Source of the DNA: Streptomyces carminius
GTDB lineage: Bacteria; Actinomycetota; Actinomycetes; Streptomycetales; Streptomycetaceae
DNA: 64,000 bases
NCBI RefSeq assembly: GCF_002794255.1
Contig: NZ_PGGW01000038.1
Coordinates: 186,001-250,000, forward strand
Reading direction: 5' to 3'
Shown here: positions 7,808 to 16,703 of the stretch, piece by piece
How the letters are laid out: every line of letters begins with the position of its first letter
Position numbering within the stretch: position 1 is the first letter of the stretch
The notes under the pieces: model-generated
Seen by the model: only the letters and a program-made list of their open reading frames with translations
Told to the model about the DNA's origin: nothing
The model's database searches: none
Made by a program: the position numbers and the translations under genes

Positions 7808-9406
7808 TCACTCGTTGACGAGGCTGGTGCTGTCGGAGAACTGGGCCAGCCGGAAGATCACGAACTCGGCGGGTTTCACGGGGCAGACCCCGATCTCGCA
7901 GATCACCTGGCCGGAGTCGATGGTCTGCGGGGTGTTGGTCTCGGAGTCGCACTTGACGTAGTACGCCTCGCCGGCGGTGGCGCCGAAGAGCGCCCCGCGG
8001 CGCCACTCCTCCATCAGGAAGGCGGAGATGTTGCGGCGGATGGTGCTCCACAGGTACTCGTCGTTGGGCTCGAAGACCACCCACTGGGTGCCCAGCAGGA
8101 TGGACTCCTCCAGGTAGTTGAAGAGCCGCCGGACGTTGACGTACTTCCAGGCGGGGTCGGAGGACAGGGTGCGGGCGCCCCAGATCCGGATGCCGCGCCC
8201 GGGGAACGCCCGGATGCAGTTGACCCCGATCGGGTTGAGCAGGTCCTGCTCGCCCTTGGTGACGAGGGTCTGCAGCTCGACGGCGCCGCGCACCACCTCG
8301 TTGGCCGGGGCCTTGTGCACCCCGCGCTCGGTGTCGCTCCTGGACCACACGCCCAGTACGTGACCGCTCGGCGGCATGAAGCGGTTCTGGCCGGTCGCCG
8401 GGTCGAAGACCTTGATCCAGGGGTAGTAGAGCGCGGCGTACTTGGAGTCGTAGCCGGCCCCCTCCTGCCGCCACTGACGTACCTGGCGCGGCGTCATCTC
8501 GGGCAGCGGGTCGAGCACGGCCAGCCGGTCGCCCATCAGCTCGCAGTGGGAGATCATGGCGAGCTGGACGGTCTTGACGCCCTCCTCGTCGATCAGCCCC
8601 GACTGGTAGGCGGCCATCAGGTCGGGCACGGCCAGCATGGTGATCTCGTCGATCGCCTCCAGCCCGCCGAACCCGGTGCGCTCGTCGGCGTCCCCGATGT
8701 ACTCCCGCGGCCCGACCTCGGCCGGCAGCGCCTCGCCGGTGCCGGGCTCCGGGGCGGCGGCGGGTACGGACACGCTCTGCTTGCGCGGCCGGGCCGCCGT
8801 GCCCGTACCGCCCTCGGTGACCACGATCAGGGCGGACTTCTCCCGCACCTGGCCGACCACGTAGTTCTTGGCGTTCTTCCTGGCCGAGACGTCGAACCGC
8901 TCGGCCTCCTTGCCGCCCTGCCGGACGACCAGGGCGAAGTGGTCGTCGGCGGCGTCCTCCGCGTCCGGGTCGGTCACCTCGACGGTGAGGTCGGTGCCCG
9001 AGCCCGGCCGGGCCGCGACCCGGAAGGAGCCCAGCGCCACCGGTTCCCCGGCGGCAAGCTCCTTGGTCCGGCCTCCGGACCCCCTGGTGCCGCCCGCGCC
9101 GCCACCCGCCTTGCCGTCCGTCCCGCCGTCCGCCCGGCCGCCGCGGTCGCCGACCCGGACGACGTAGGCGATGCCGCCGCCGTTGGCGAAGAAGCCGTAG
9201 ACCGAGTGGGCCAGGTACGACCCGTCGACGAAGTCGCCGAACGTCTGGGTGAACTGGCTCCAGTTCGTCACCAGCGTCGGAGTGTGGAAGGGCCCCTTCT
9301 CGGCGAACCCCACGAAGGCGGCGACGGAGGTCCCGACCGACTCGATCGGGCGGGGTCCGCCCGGCGCCTCCTCCACGTAGACGCCGGGTGACAGATACGA
9401 CGGCAT
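7808..9406 (-). CDS. Contractile tail sheath protein
   Basis: A 532-residue sheath subunit. The N-terminus (SYLSPGVYVEEAPGGPRPIESVGTSVAAFVGFAEKGPF) and the C-terminal third (from NEVVRGAVELQTLVTKGEQDLLNPIGVNCIR to VCPVKPAEFVIFRLAQFSDSTSLVNE) are diagnostic for phage/CIS sheath proteins; between them is a variable outer domain with a Gly-rich insertion near residues 90-120 (GGTDGKAGGGAGGTRGSGG). ATG at 9406 is preceded by GAGGAG; an earlier in-frame start lacks support. Only one sheath gene is visible, as in Streptomyces systems, whereas Afp/PVC loci have several. The 159-base gap upstream could hold an internal promoter boosting sheath and tube expression. Confidence 0.96.
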   Translation of the reverse strand: MPSYLSPGVYVEEAPGGPRPIESVGTSVAAFVGFAEKGPFHTPTLVTNWSQFTQTFGDFVDGSYLAHSVYGFFANGGGIAYVVRVGDRGGRADGGTDGKAGGGAGGTRGSGGRTKELAAGEPVALGSFRVAARPGSGTDLTVEVTDPDAEDAADDHFALVVRQGGKEAERFDVSARKNAKNYVVGQVREKSALIVVTEGGTGTAARPRKQSVSVPAAAPEPGTGEALPAEVGPREYIGDADERTGFGGLEAIDEITMLAVPDLMAAYQSGLIDEEGVKTVQLAMISHCELMGDRLAVLDPLPEMTPRQVRQWRQEGAGYDSKYAALYYPWIKVFDPATGQNRFMPPSGHVLGVWSRSDTERGVHKAPANEVVRGAVELQTLVTKGEQDLLNPIGVNCIRAFPGRGIRIWGARTLSSDPAWKYVNVRRLFNYLEESILLGTQWVVFEPNDEYLWSTIRRNISAFLMEEWRRGALFGATAGEAYYVKCDSETNTPQTIDSGQVICEIGVCPVKPAEFVIFRLAQFSDSTSLVNE

Positions 9407-9565
9407 TCCTGCTCCTCTTCGAGGGGGCAAACCGGTTCGCTCCGCAGCCTCGCCCACGCGCGGTCCCGGCGAGAACGGCCGACGGGGCACCTGAACGGCG
9501 CAGGGACGGATGCCCGAAGGGGCACGGAGGGCTCCGCACGCGATGGCGGCCCGGCCGGAGCGCCG

Positions 9566-11731
9566 TCAGCCCTCCTGCCGTCCCACCGGGTACGGGGCGA
9601 ACTCGCCGGCCAGGACCAGCCGTCCGAGCTTGCGGTACTCGCGCTGCACGGCGGTCACCAGATCGGCCGTGCGCAGCGGCCGGCGGGTCTCCGCCGCCAG
9701 ATAGGCGGCGGTCACCGCGCAGGCCCGGATCGATCCGCCGGCCAGCTCGAAGCGGGCGCAGAAGTCCAGGTCGAGGTCGTCGGCACGCGGCACGACGGGG
9801 CCCAGGCAGCGGTCCCACAGCGTCCGGCGCAGGGGGGCGTCGGGCAGCGGGAAGTCCACGACCACGTCCAGCCGCCGGGTGAAGGCCTCGTCGAGGTTGG
9901 CGCGCAGGTTGGTGGTGAGCACGGCGATGCCGTCGAAGGACTCCATCCGCTGGAGCAGGTAGGCGCTCTCCAGGTTGGCGTAGCGGTCCCGGGCGTCGGA
10001 GACCTCCGAGCGCTTGCCGAAGACGGCGTCCGCCTCGTCGAAGAGCAGTACCCCGTTGACCTCGGCCGCCTCGGTGAAGATGCGCTCGAGGTTCTTCTCC
10101 GTCTCACCGACGTACTTGTCCACCACCGAGGAGAGGTCCACCACGTACAGGTCGAGGCCGAGATCGGCCGCGACCACCTCGGCGGACATGGTCTTGCCGG
10201 TGCCCGAATCGCCGGCGAGGAGCGCCATCACCCCCCGGCCCCGCCCGCCGCCCGGACGCATCCGCCAGTCGCCCAGCACCCGGTCGCGGTGCCGGGCGCG
10301 CAGCGCCAGCTCGCCGAGCTGCACGGCGGTGTCCCGGGGCAGCACCAGGTCGTCCCAGCCGACGGACGGCTCCACCCGGCGCGCCAGCCGCTCCAGGCCG
10401 GCGGCGTTCTGCGCCCGCACACCGGAGAGCAGATGGCGCGCGGAGACCGGACCGCCGTCCTCGGCCAGGGCCTGCCGCCGGGCGGTGCGGGCGGCCCGGC
10501 GCACCTGTTCGGGACCGAGCAGGAAGGGGGCGAGTGCCGCGGCCGGTTCGGTGCCGGGGGCGAGCGCGGCGCCGTCCAGCGCGTCCCGCCACAGCGCCGC
10601 CCGCTCGGCGGCGGTGAGCGGGGGCGCCGTCAGCGGCAGCGGGCCGTCCTCGGCCCACAGCGGGTCCCAGCCGCACCGGCCGGTCAGCAGGACGGGCACG
10701 GGCAGGCCCGCCAGCGTGCGCAGCAGCCCCGCCGGCCCCGGGGGCCCGGCCCCGGATCCCGCACCCGCACCCGCACCGGCGAGGACGTCGACAGGGCCCG
10801 CCACCACCCCCGCCCCCCGCAGCCGGGCCTCCCGGGCCAGCGCGCGCAGCGCCGCCTCGGGGTCCGGCCCGGCGGCCAGCGCCGCGAGGTCCAGCCCCAG
10901 GGCGGGACGGCCGGCGGCGGCCAGGGCGGCGGCGGCCAGGCAGACCGCGGAGCCGCCGGCCCGTTCCCGCAGGTACACCAGCCGTACGCCGTCCCGCAGC
11001 GCGTCGCCCAGCCGGTCGGCCCGCGGCGAGGGCAGCGGGGTCGGCGGGGTGAGCAGTCCGCGCAGCCGGGGATCGGGTGTGTCGTCCCCCAGCAGATGCG
11101 CGGTCACCCGGTCGGGTACGCGCAGCGAACGGGAGAGGAAGGGCCGGTCCTCCTCCTCGACCAGCAGCAGTCCGCCGTCCACCAGCGGCGCGCCCGGGGC
11201 GAGCCGGGCCCGGGCCGCGGCGTGCAGCGGCCCGGCACCGGCCAGTTCCAGGGCGAGCCCGACGCCGGCGCGGCGCCGGGTGACATCGTCGTTGAGGTAG
11301 CCGTACAGCTTCTCGAAGCGGCCGTCGAGGTCCGGGAGCAGGGCGATCAGCAGCAGCTCGACGTCCAGAGGTGTCAGCGCGAAGCCGCGGGCCAGCGCGC
11401 GCAGGGGCAGCCGCGCTCCGGCGGCCTCGGCCTCGTCGGCGCGCGCCTCGGCCTCGTCGCGGGCCGCCCCGCCGGGACCGGGTCCGGCGGGGGCCGGGTC
11501 CGGCGGGGCCGAGGCGAGGATCCGGTCCACGGCCTCCTCCGACAGGTACAGCCCCCGCATGGGGTCGTCGGGCCGGGGATCGGCGCGGCGGCGTTCCCCG
11601 ACGGCACGGTGGACCCGCCGCTCGGCCGCCCGCAGCCGGGCGGTGAGATGGAGCAGCCCCGCCGGGGGCCCGCCCCCCGTCTCCTGCGGTTCCGTCCCGG
11701 TCTCCGGCCGGTCCTCCGTGGCGGCCGTCAC
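9566..11731 (-). CDS. CIS-associated AAA+ ATPase
   Basis: A 721-residue ATPase. The first 500 residues are an Ala/Gly-rich N-domain with winged-helix-like segments (PLRALARGFALTPLDVELLLIALLPDLDGRFEKLYGYLNDD); the C-terminal 220 residues are an AAA+ module with Walker A GDSGTGKT at 507-514, Walker B GVLLFDEADAVFGKR near 561-575 and a TTN sensor near 604. This matches the Afp15/Pvc15-type ATPase needed for particle assembly. The annotated start is the GTG at 11731, which overlaps the TGA of the DUF4255 gene (GTGA) and gives VTAATEDRPE; the open frame extends further upstream but would run inside that gene. Acts in the cytoplasm during assembly. Confidence 0.93.
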   Translation of the reverse strand: MTAATEDRPETGTEPQETGGGPPAGLLHLTARLRAAERRVHRAVGERRRADPRPDDPMRGLYLSEEAVDRILASAPPDPAPAGPGPGGAARDEAEARADEAEAAGARLPLRALARGFALTPLDVELLLIALLPDLDGRFEKLYGYLNDDVTRRRAGVGLALELAGAGPLHAAARARLAPGAPLVDGGLLLVEEEDRPFLSRSLRVPDRVTAHLLGDDTPDPRLRGLLTPPTPLPSPRADRLGDALRDGVRLVYLRERAGGSAVCLAAAALAAAGRPALGLDLAALAAGPDPEAALRALAREARLRGAGVVAGPVDVLAGAGAGAGSGAGPPGPAGLLRTLAGLPVPVLLTGRCGWDPLWAEDGPLPLTAPPLTAAERAALWRDALDGAALAPGTEPAAALAPFLLGPEQVRRAARTARRQALAEDGGPVSARHLLSGVRAQNAAGLERLARRVEPSVGWDDLVLPRDTAVQLGELALRARHRDRVLGDWRMRPGGGRGRGVMALLAGDSGTGKTMSAEVVAADLGLDLYVVDLSSVVDKYVGETEKNLERIFTEAAEVNGVLLFDEADAVFGKRSEVSDARDRYANLESAYLLQRMESFDGIAVLTTNLRANLDEAFTRRLDVVVDFPLPDAPLRRTLWDRCLGPVVPRADDLDLDFCARFELAGGSIRACAVTAAYLAAETRRPLRTADLVTAVQREYRKLGRLVLAGEFAPYPVGRQEG

Positions 11732-12453
11732 CGGGGCACCGGTCCGGGCGGCGGGCGGCGCGCGGCCTCGCCGCGCACCCGGCGCGTCCCGACCGGGACG
11801 GCCGGGGCGCCCGGCTCCTCCCGGTCGCCCTCGTAGCGGGGCCGCCGGACCTCCTCGCGCGCCGGCGTCTCCAGCGGGCCCCCGGAGGCGTCGACGGCGC
11901 GCACCAGCAGCGCGTCGGTCACCGGCGGGGCGGCCACCCGGCGGCCGGCGGACAGCGGGGCGGTGACGACCAGGTCCAGGGACGGCTTCAGCTCCCCGCC
12001 GAGCGCGCTCCACACATCGGCCAGCGCCCGCCCCTCACCGGGCGGCCGCGCGATGTCGCAGGGGACGGCGAGGCCGAGCGCCCGCAGGGAGCCCGACAGC
12101 CGGTCGGCGGGCAGCACCGGATGGGGCAGCAGCCCGGCGAGCAGCACCGACAGCAGCCGGTGCTCGTCCTGGGGCCGCTTGGTCCAGGCGGTGGCGAGGT
12201 AGGACAGCGCGAACCAGCGGGGCGGCGAGTGGATCGCGACCGTCGTCCCGTCAGCGTCGTACTCGGGCACCCGGCCCTGCTGCCGGTGGACGACGGACTC
12301 GCGGATGTCGTACAGGAAGAGGTTGACGGTGGGCGCGTTGCGCCGGGCCGCCCACTCCCTGGTGGGTGCCTCGAAGACGACCTCCACCCCGGTGCCGGCC
12401 AGGACGTCGGCGGTGAGCAGGGACTGCAGGGCGTCGTCCACCTCGTGGATCAC
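11728..12453 (-). CDS. DUF4255 tail terminator/cap protein (Afp16/Pvc16-like)
   Basis: A 241-residue protein starting MIHEVDDALQSLLTAD, the canonical DUF4255 opening. The core (RNAPTVNLFLYDIRESVVHRQQ, RWFALSYLATAWTKRPQDEHRLLSVLLAGLLPHPVLP) is conserved; members form the hexameric cap that ends tube and sheath growth in contractile injection particles. After about residue 185 the protein becomes Pro/Arg-rich and looks disordered. Its stop overlaps the ATPase start in a GTGA joint, coupling the two. It begins 17 bases below the stop of the PD40-repeat gene, so it could belong to the same transcript. No unusual features in the domain itself. Confidence 0.93.
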   Translation of the reverse strand: MIHEVDDALQSLLTADVLAGTGVEVVFEAPTREWAARRNAPTVNLFLYDIRESVVHRQQGRVPEYDADGTTVAIHSPPRWFALSYLATAWTKRPQDEHRLLSVLLAGLLPHPVLPADRLSGSLRALGLAVPCDIARPPGEGRALADVWSALGGELKPSLDLVVTAPLSAGRRVAAPPVTDALLVRAVDASGGPLETPAREEVRRPRYEGDREEPGAPAVPVGTRRVRGEAARRPPPGPVPR

Positions 12454-12469
12454 ACGGTGCCGCCTTCCG

Positions 12470-15400
12470 TCAGAAGTTCCGGCTGTCGAACAGCGGCGGG
12501 TCCGGTGTCCGGTCCACCACCAGGAACTCCGCCGTCGCCGGGGCCAGGGCGGCCGGGCCGGTGGGGCGGGCGTCGGTGGCGGTGACGGTGCGGGGGCCGC
12601 GCGCGTCGTTGGGCAGGATCAGCAGCTGCGCGGTGAAGGTGCCGTCGGCCCCCGGGACCGCCGGCCGGGAGGCGGGGGTGATGCCGGGCTCCCAGGTGAG
12701 CCGCACCGGCACGCCGGGCGGGAAGTCCCTGCCGCGCACACTGGTGACGAAACCGGGGGGCCCGACCTCGGGCACCACCTCGATGCGCGGCCGCAGCACC
12801 CGTACGGTCTCCACCGCGCGGTTGTTGCCCGCTTCGGCGTCGGGCCCGGTGCTGGTGAGCCGGGCGGTCAGGCGCAGGGCCCCGGCGGAGGTGGGGGCGA
12901 GGACCACCCGGAGCACCTGTGAGGTCCCGGGCGCCAGGTCACCGACCCGGCACAGCAGCCGCGCGTCGCACTGTGCGGGCCGTCGGGAGACGGGGACGCC
13001 GGAGGGCAGCGTCAGCCGCACCCGCACTCCGGCCGCCGGACGCGCGCCGCCGTTGGACACCCGGTAGGTGGCCGTGACCAGGCCGCCGACGTACGCCGGA
13101 TCGGGGGTGACCGTGAGCCGTACCGCCGGGTCGGCGGACGGGGCGAGCCTGGGCGGACCGGGCGGGAGGAGGGTGGGCGGAGCGGGCGGGGGAGGGGCGG
13201 AGGGGCTGCCGGGCGTCGGACCGGGGCTCGGGGGTGCGCTCGGTGACGGAGGAACGCTCGGGGAGGGGGAGGGGGAGGGTGACGGGCTCGGCGGGGGCGA
13301 GGTGGGCGGTGCCGGCTCGGTGACCACCACCTGGGTGTCCCCGCGGTTGTCGGGCTCGTAGGGGTCGGGCAGGGTGCCGCCGACCGTCCAGGTGACCGGG
13401 AAGGTGCCCGGGGTGTTGCCCGTGAAGGTCAGCTCGACGCGCACCACCTGACCGGACGGCAGGGTGCCCAGGTCGCAGTGGAGGTCCTCGGTGCAGCTGC
13501 CGGTGCCGGGCACGGTGCCGGCCGGCCGCAGCTCCTCGGGGACGCCGATCGTCAGCACGGTACCGGGCGAGGGCGCCGGCCCCCGGTTGACGACGGTAAC
13601 GACGAGGCTCCCGGTCTCGCCCTCGGTCACCGGTTCGGGCGGTACGGCCAGCTCGGTGCCCAGGTCGGAGGTGGGCTGCCAGGTGGGCGCGACCTGCTGC
13701 CCGTCCTCGCCCGCGGCGCCGCGGAAGCGCGCGCCCGTGACGCGCCGCGCCTCGCCGGTGACCGGGTCCACCAGCGCGATGTACCGGCGGACGGTCTCGG
13801 GGTCGTGGGGGGTGGCGGTCGCCTCCTCCATGCCGCTCGCGGCGATCCGGGTGCCGTCCGGCGACCAGGCGGGATCGCCGCAGCCGTCGCCGTAGCTCTC
13901 ACTCACCCGGCAGACGCCCTGCGGATCGGGGAGGGGCTGCGGGCCGGTGCCGTCCGCGCCGACCAGGCCGAGCCGCCCGGCGGGGGAGTACGCCAGGGTG
14001 GCGCCGTCGGGGGAGTACGCCGGGTGGCTCTCCCGGGTCCGCGCGCCCAGCGGATCGTCCACCGCGGTGAGGTCCCGCTGCCCGCCGCCGTCGGCCGCCG
14101 CGGCCGTCCACAGGTGGGAGATGTCCTCCTGCCCCTCCCCGGTGGGCACCTGCCGGGCGAATGCCAGGGTGGCGCCGTCGGGGGACCAGGCGGGCTCGGT
14201 CTCGGACTGCTCCTCGGTGGAGGGGACCACGTAGAGCTGCCGTCCGGTGGCCACCTCGAGCACCGCGATCTCGGTGTCGATGCGGCAGGGGATGCAGGAC
14301 CGGGTGACGGCGATCCGGGTGCCGTCCGGCGACCAGGCGGGGAAGCCGGTGCTGGCCGTCGCCGGGGTGGCCTCGTCGGGCAGCGGCCGGGGGTCGCTGC
14401 CGTCGGCACCCGCGAGCCACACCCGGCTGCGCCGCGTGTCGTTCTCGTAGTCCACCCGGGTGAAGGCGATCATGCGGCCGTCCGGCGAGTACTGCTGGCT
14501 CACGTCCGCGGGGCTGTAGCCGTAGGCCCGGTCCTGGTTGAGGTCGCGCAGCGGCACCCGGAGGTCCCGCGGGTCCGAGCCGTCGGGGAGCACGTCCATC
14601 AGGTTCATGGTCGCGGCGGTCGCGGCCGTGGTACGGCTGACCAGCAGCCCCTGCCCGCCCGGCGGGTACCAGGTGGGGCCGGCGACCAGCCGGTCCTCCG
14701 CCAGCCGCAGCAGTGGCGTCCCGGCGCTGCCGTCCGCGCCGACCTCCACGGTGTAGACCCGGTCCGGCGCGCCGGCGCCGGTGGGACCGCCCGGCAGGGA
14801 GTTGCTGACGAACGCCACGGAGGTGCCGTCCGGGGACCAGCTGCCCTGGCGGGAGTCCTGGCCGGGCAGGATCTCCACACCGGTGGTGCCGAGTGTTCCG
14901 GAGGCGGGGATCACCTTGAGCCGGGCGGGCTCGTCACCCGCACCCTGGGAGTAGCGGCAGGTGACGAGGATGCGGTCGTGCGCCGCGACCGGGTCCCAGG
15001 ACGGCTGGAGGTTGCCGAGATCCTCGGTCCGGGCCGCCTCCTCGTCCACGGCGTCGTCGGTGAGCTGGTCGATGGCGCCGCCGGCGGCGGGGACGCGGTA
15101 GATCTGCCAGTCGCCGCCGGTGCCCCGCTTCCCGCTGAACGCCAGCGATTCGCCGTCCGGGGACCAGGTGGGCCAGACGTTGTCGCCCCTGCCGTCGGTC
15201 ACCCGCCGCGGGTCGCTCCCGTCGGCGTCCACCACCCAGATGTCGTGGCCGCCGTCCGGGCGGTCCGCCGTCGCCGCGTACGCCACCCGGGAGCCGTCGG
15301 GAGACGGCACCGGATGCCGTACGCCCTCGGCGGAGTCGGTGAGCCGGACGACCGGGCCGTCGCCCCTCCTGAGGTACACCTGCGGGCGCGCCGAGTCGCG

Positions 15401-15706
15401 CAGGCTGGTCCACACGAGGGTGTCGCCCCTGGCCGAGACCTCGTCGTCGTGGTGCTGCGGCCCGTCCGGGAAGAGAGGGCCGCTCCGCCCGGTGTCGCCC
15501 GGGTCCACCGTGCCGATGCTGCGGTGCTGGGTCCCGCCGTAGGCGATCCGGCCCGGGGCCGTGGTGCCGTCCGGGCCGGCCTGGGCGGGCGCGGCGGGCA
15601 GCTGCACGAGCACGCCGCCCGTGACGAGGAGCAGTAACGCCAGGACGGCGGTGCACAGCCTGCCGCCCGGTCCGCGGTCGAGAGGACGCACCAGCTGGTA
15701 TCCCAT
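12470..15706 (-). CDS. Secreted PD40 beta-propeller protein with DUF11-like repeats
   Basis: About 1078 residues. A signal peptide is clear (basic start, LCTAVLALLLLVTGGVLV core, cleavage after APAQA). Residues about 50-660 contain repeated TolB/PD40 propeller units with the SPDGxxxAF signature seen many times (PSPDGSRVAYAAT, WSPDGESLAFSG, YSPDGRMIAFTR, YSPDGATLAYS). Two Ig-like DUF11/CARDB domains follow, joined by a Pro-Ser linker near residue 810-850, and a final Ig-like domain. Start is uncertain: ATG at 15706 puts the signal peptide at the N-terminus but has no obvious Shine-Dalgarno; ATG at 15784 would add 26 residues. It sits between the regulator and the CIS structural genes, yet is predicted to leave the cytoplasm. 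Function unknown. Confidence 0.85.
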   Translation of the reverse strand: MGYQLVRPLDRGPGGRLCTAVLALLLLVTGGVLVQLPAAPAQAGPDGTTAPGRIAYGGTQHRSIGTVDPGDTGRSGPLFPDGPQHHDDEVSARGDTLVWTSLRDSARPQVYLRRGDGPVVRLTDSAEGVRHPVPSPDGSRVAYAATADRPDGGHDIWVVDADGSDPRRVTDGRGDNVWPTWSPDGESLAFSGKRGTGGDWQIYRVPAAGGAIDQLTDDAVDEEAARTEDLGNLQPSWDPVAAHDRILVTCRYSQGAGDEPARLKVIPASGTLGTTGVEILPGQDSRQGSWSPDGTSVAFVSNSLPGGPTGAGAPDRVYTVEVGADGSAGTPLLRLAEDRLVAGPTWYPPGGQGLLVSRTTAATAATMNLMDVLPDGSDPRDLRVPLRDLNQDRAYGYSPADVSQQYSPDGRMIAFTRVDYENDTRRSRVWLAGADGSDPRPLPDEATPATASTGFPAWSPDGTRIAVTRSCIPCRIDTEIAVLEVATGRQLYVVPSTEEQSETEPAWSPDGATLAFARQVPTGEGQEDISHLWTAAAADGGGQRDLTAVDDPLGARTRESHPAYSPDGATLAYSPAGRLGLVGADGTGPQPLPDPQGVCRVSESYGDGCGDPAWSPDGTRIAASGMEEATATPHDPETVRRYIALVDPVTGEARRVTGARFRGAAGEDGQQVAPTWQPTSDLGTELAVPPEPVTEGETGSLVVTVVNRGPAPSPGTVLTIGVPEELRPAGTVPGTGSCTEDLHCDLGTLPSGQVVRVELTFTGNTPGTFPVTWTVGGTLPDPYEPDNRGDTQVVVTEPAPPTSPPPSPSPSPSPSPSVPPSPSAPPSPGPTPGSPSAPPPPAPPTLLPPGPPRLAPSADPAVRLTVTPDPAYVGGLVTATYRVSNGGARPAAGVRVRLTLPSGVPVSRRPAQCDARLLCRVGDLAPGTSQVLRVVLAPTSAGALRLTARLTSTGPDAEAGNNRAVETVRVLRPRIEVVPEVGPPGFVTSVRGRDFPPGVPVRLTWEPGITPASRPAVPGADGTFTAQLLILPNDARGPRTVTATDARPTGPAALAPATAEFLVVDRTPDPPLFDSRNF

Positions 15707-15865
15707 CAGGGGGACGGGGGGCACCCGCCTGCGGTCGGATCGTTCGGGTCGTCGGATTCCCGGGACTTCCGGATCGCCGCCCATCCTCGGTGTCCCCCGT
15801 CCGGCGCGCAGTGGCCGCCTGGACGGGGGATGGGGAAGAGCGCGCTGCCCGATGGGGCAGGCCGG

Positions 15866-16489
15866 TCAGATCAGTCCCTCGCGGATGGCGTACGCCACGG
15901 CGTGCGAGCGGTTGCGCAGCTGGAGCCGGTTGGTGACGTCGTACAGGACGTTCTTGACGGTGCGCTCGGAGTAGGCCAGGTGCTCGGCGATCTCCCGGGT
16001 GCCGAATCCCTCCGCGACCAGCCTGAGCACCTCGATCTCCCGGGGCTGCAGACCGGAGAAGGCCAGCCCGCGCGGGTCCAGGGTCCGGCGCTGGAGCCGG
16101 CCCATCTGCTCCAGCAGCCGGCCCAGCAGGTCGGGCGGCATGCTGCCCCCGCCCCGCGCGGCCGAGACGATCGCCCTGACGAGATTGGCCGGAGTGGCCT
16201 CGTTGCGCCGCTCCAGGGCGACCACCCCGCACTCGACGGCCGTGGTCAGCCCCGTGTCGTCCACCCGTGAGACCACCAGGACGAGCTGGGCCGGGGTGGT
16301 GCGGCGCAGCCGGCGCAGCAGCGCGGCCGTCGGATCGTCGACGGTGTCGGCCACGACCAGCAGGACCTCCGCGCGGTCCTGCTCCTCCGGAGGCAGGATC
16401 CGCAGCTCGGGGCAGGTGCGTAACTGGCTGAGCAGACCCGAACGTGAGATCGGGTCGTCGGTGTGGATGCAGACGGCGACGCGTTCCAC
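15866..16489 (-). CDS. LuxR/NarL-type transcriptional regulator
   Basis: A 207-residue regulator. The C-terminal 65 residues are a clear LuxR helix-turn-helix (GLQPREIEVLRLVAEGFGTREIAEHLAYSERTVKNVLYDVTNRLQLRNRSHAVAYAIREGLI). The N-terminal half has the alternating beta/alpha pattern of a response-regulator receiver (VAVCIHTDDP, then VLLVVADTV, LVLVVSRV) but the strand that should end in the phosphorylated Asp reads VLLVVADTVDD, so phosphorylation is doubtful. GTG at 16489 follows GAGGAG at good spacing. It heads the leftward CIS gene cluster and is divergent from the membrane-protein gene at 16704; LuxR-type genes are found at this place in Streptomyces CIS loci, so it probably controls the cluster. 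Confidence 0.9.
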   Translation of the reverse strand: MERVAVCIHTDDPISRSGLLSQLRTCPELRILPPEEQDRAEVLLVVADTVDDPTAALLRRLRRTTPAQLVLVVSRVDDTGLTTAVECGVVALERRNEATPANLVRAIVSAARGGGSMPPDLLGRLLEQMGRLQRRTLDPRGLAFSGLQPREIEVLRLVAEGFGTREIAEHLAYSERTVKNVLYDVTNRLQLRNRSHAVAYAIREGLI

Positions 16490-16703
16490 GGAACTCCTCG
16501 GGGAAGACGGGTGCACGGGAGGGCACGGGAAGGTGTGGAAGAGCGCGGTACGGCCGGGCCCGGGTACGGCGTTCGGCTGCGCCCAGTGTGCGGAACGGCT
16601 CCTGCCAGGCCCATAACGGCGGCCTAACAGCCTCCGGGACTGCCCCGATGGGTTCCCTTTCCGGCCCTGCGCGGTGCCCGGCGGCTGCCTACAGTCGGCG
16701 GCC
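16490..16703. promoter_or_regulatory. Divergent intergenic region between CIS regulator and membrane protein
   Basis: A 214-base gap between two divergent genes must hold promoters for the LuxR-type gene and the membrane protein. It includes a run of moderately AT-richer sequence near 16600-16640 but I could not pick out a convincing -35/-10 pair or palindrome. Confidence 0.4.
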
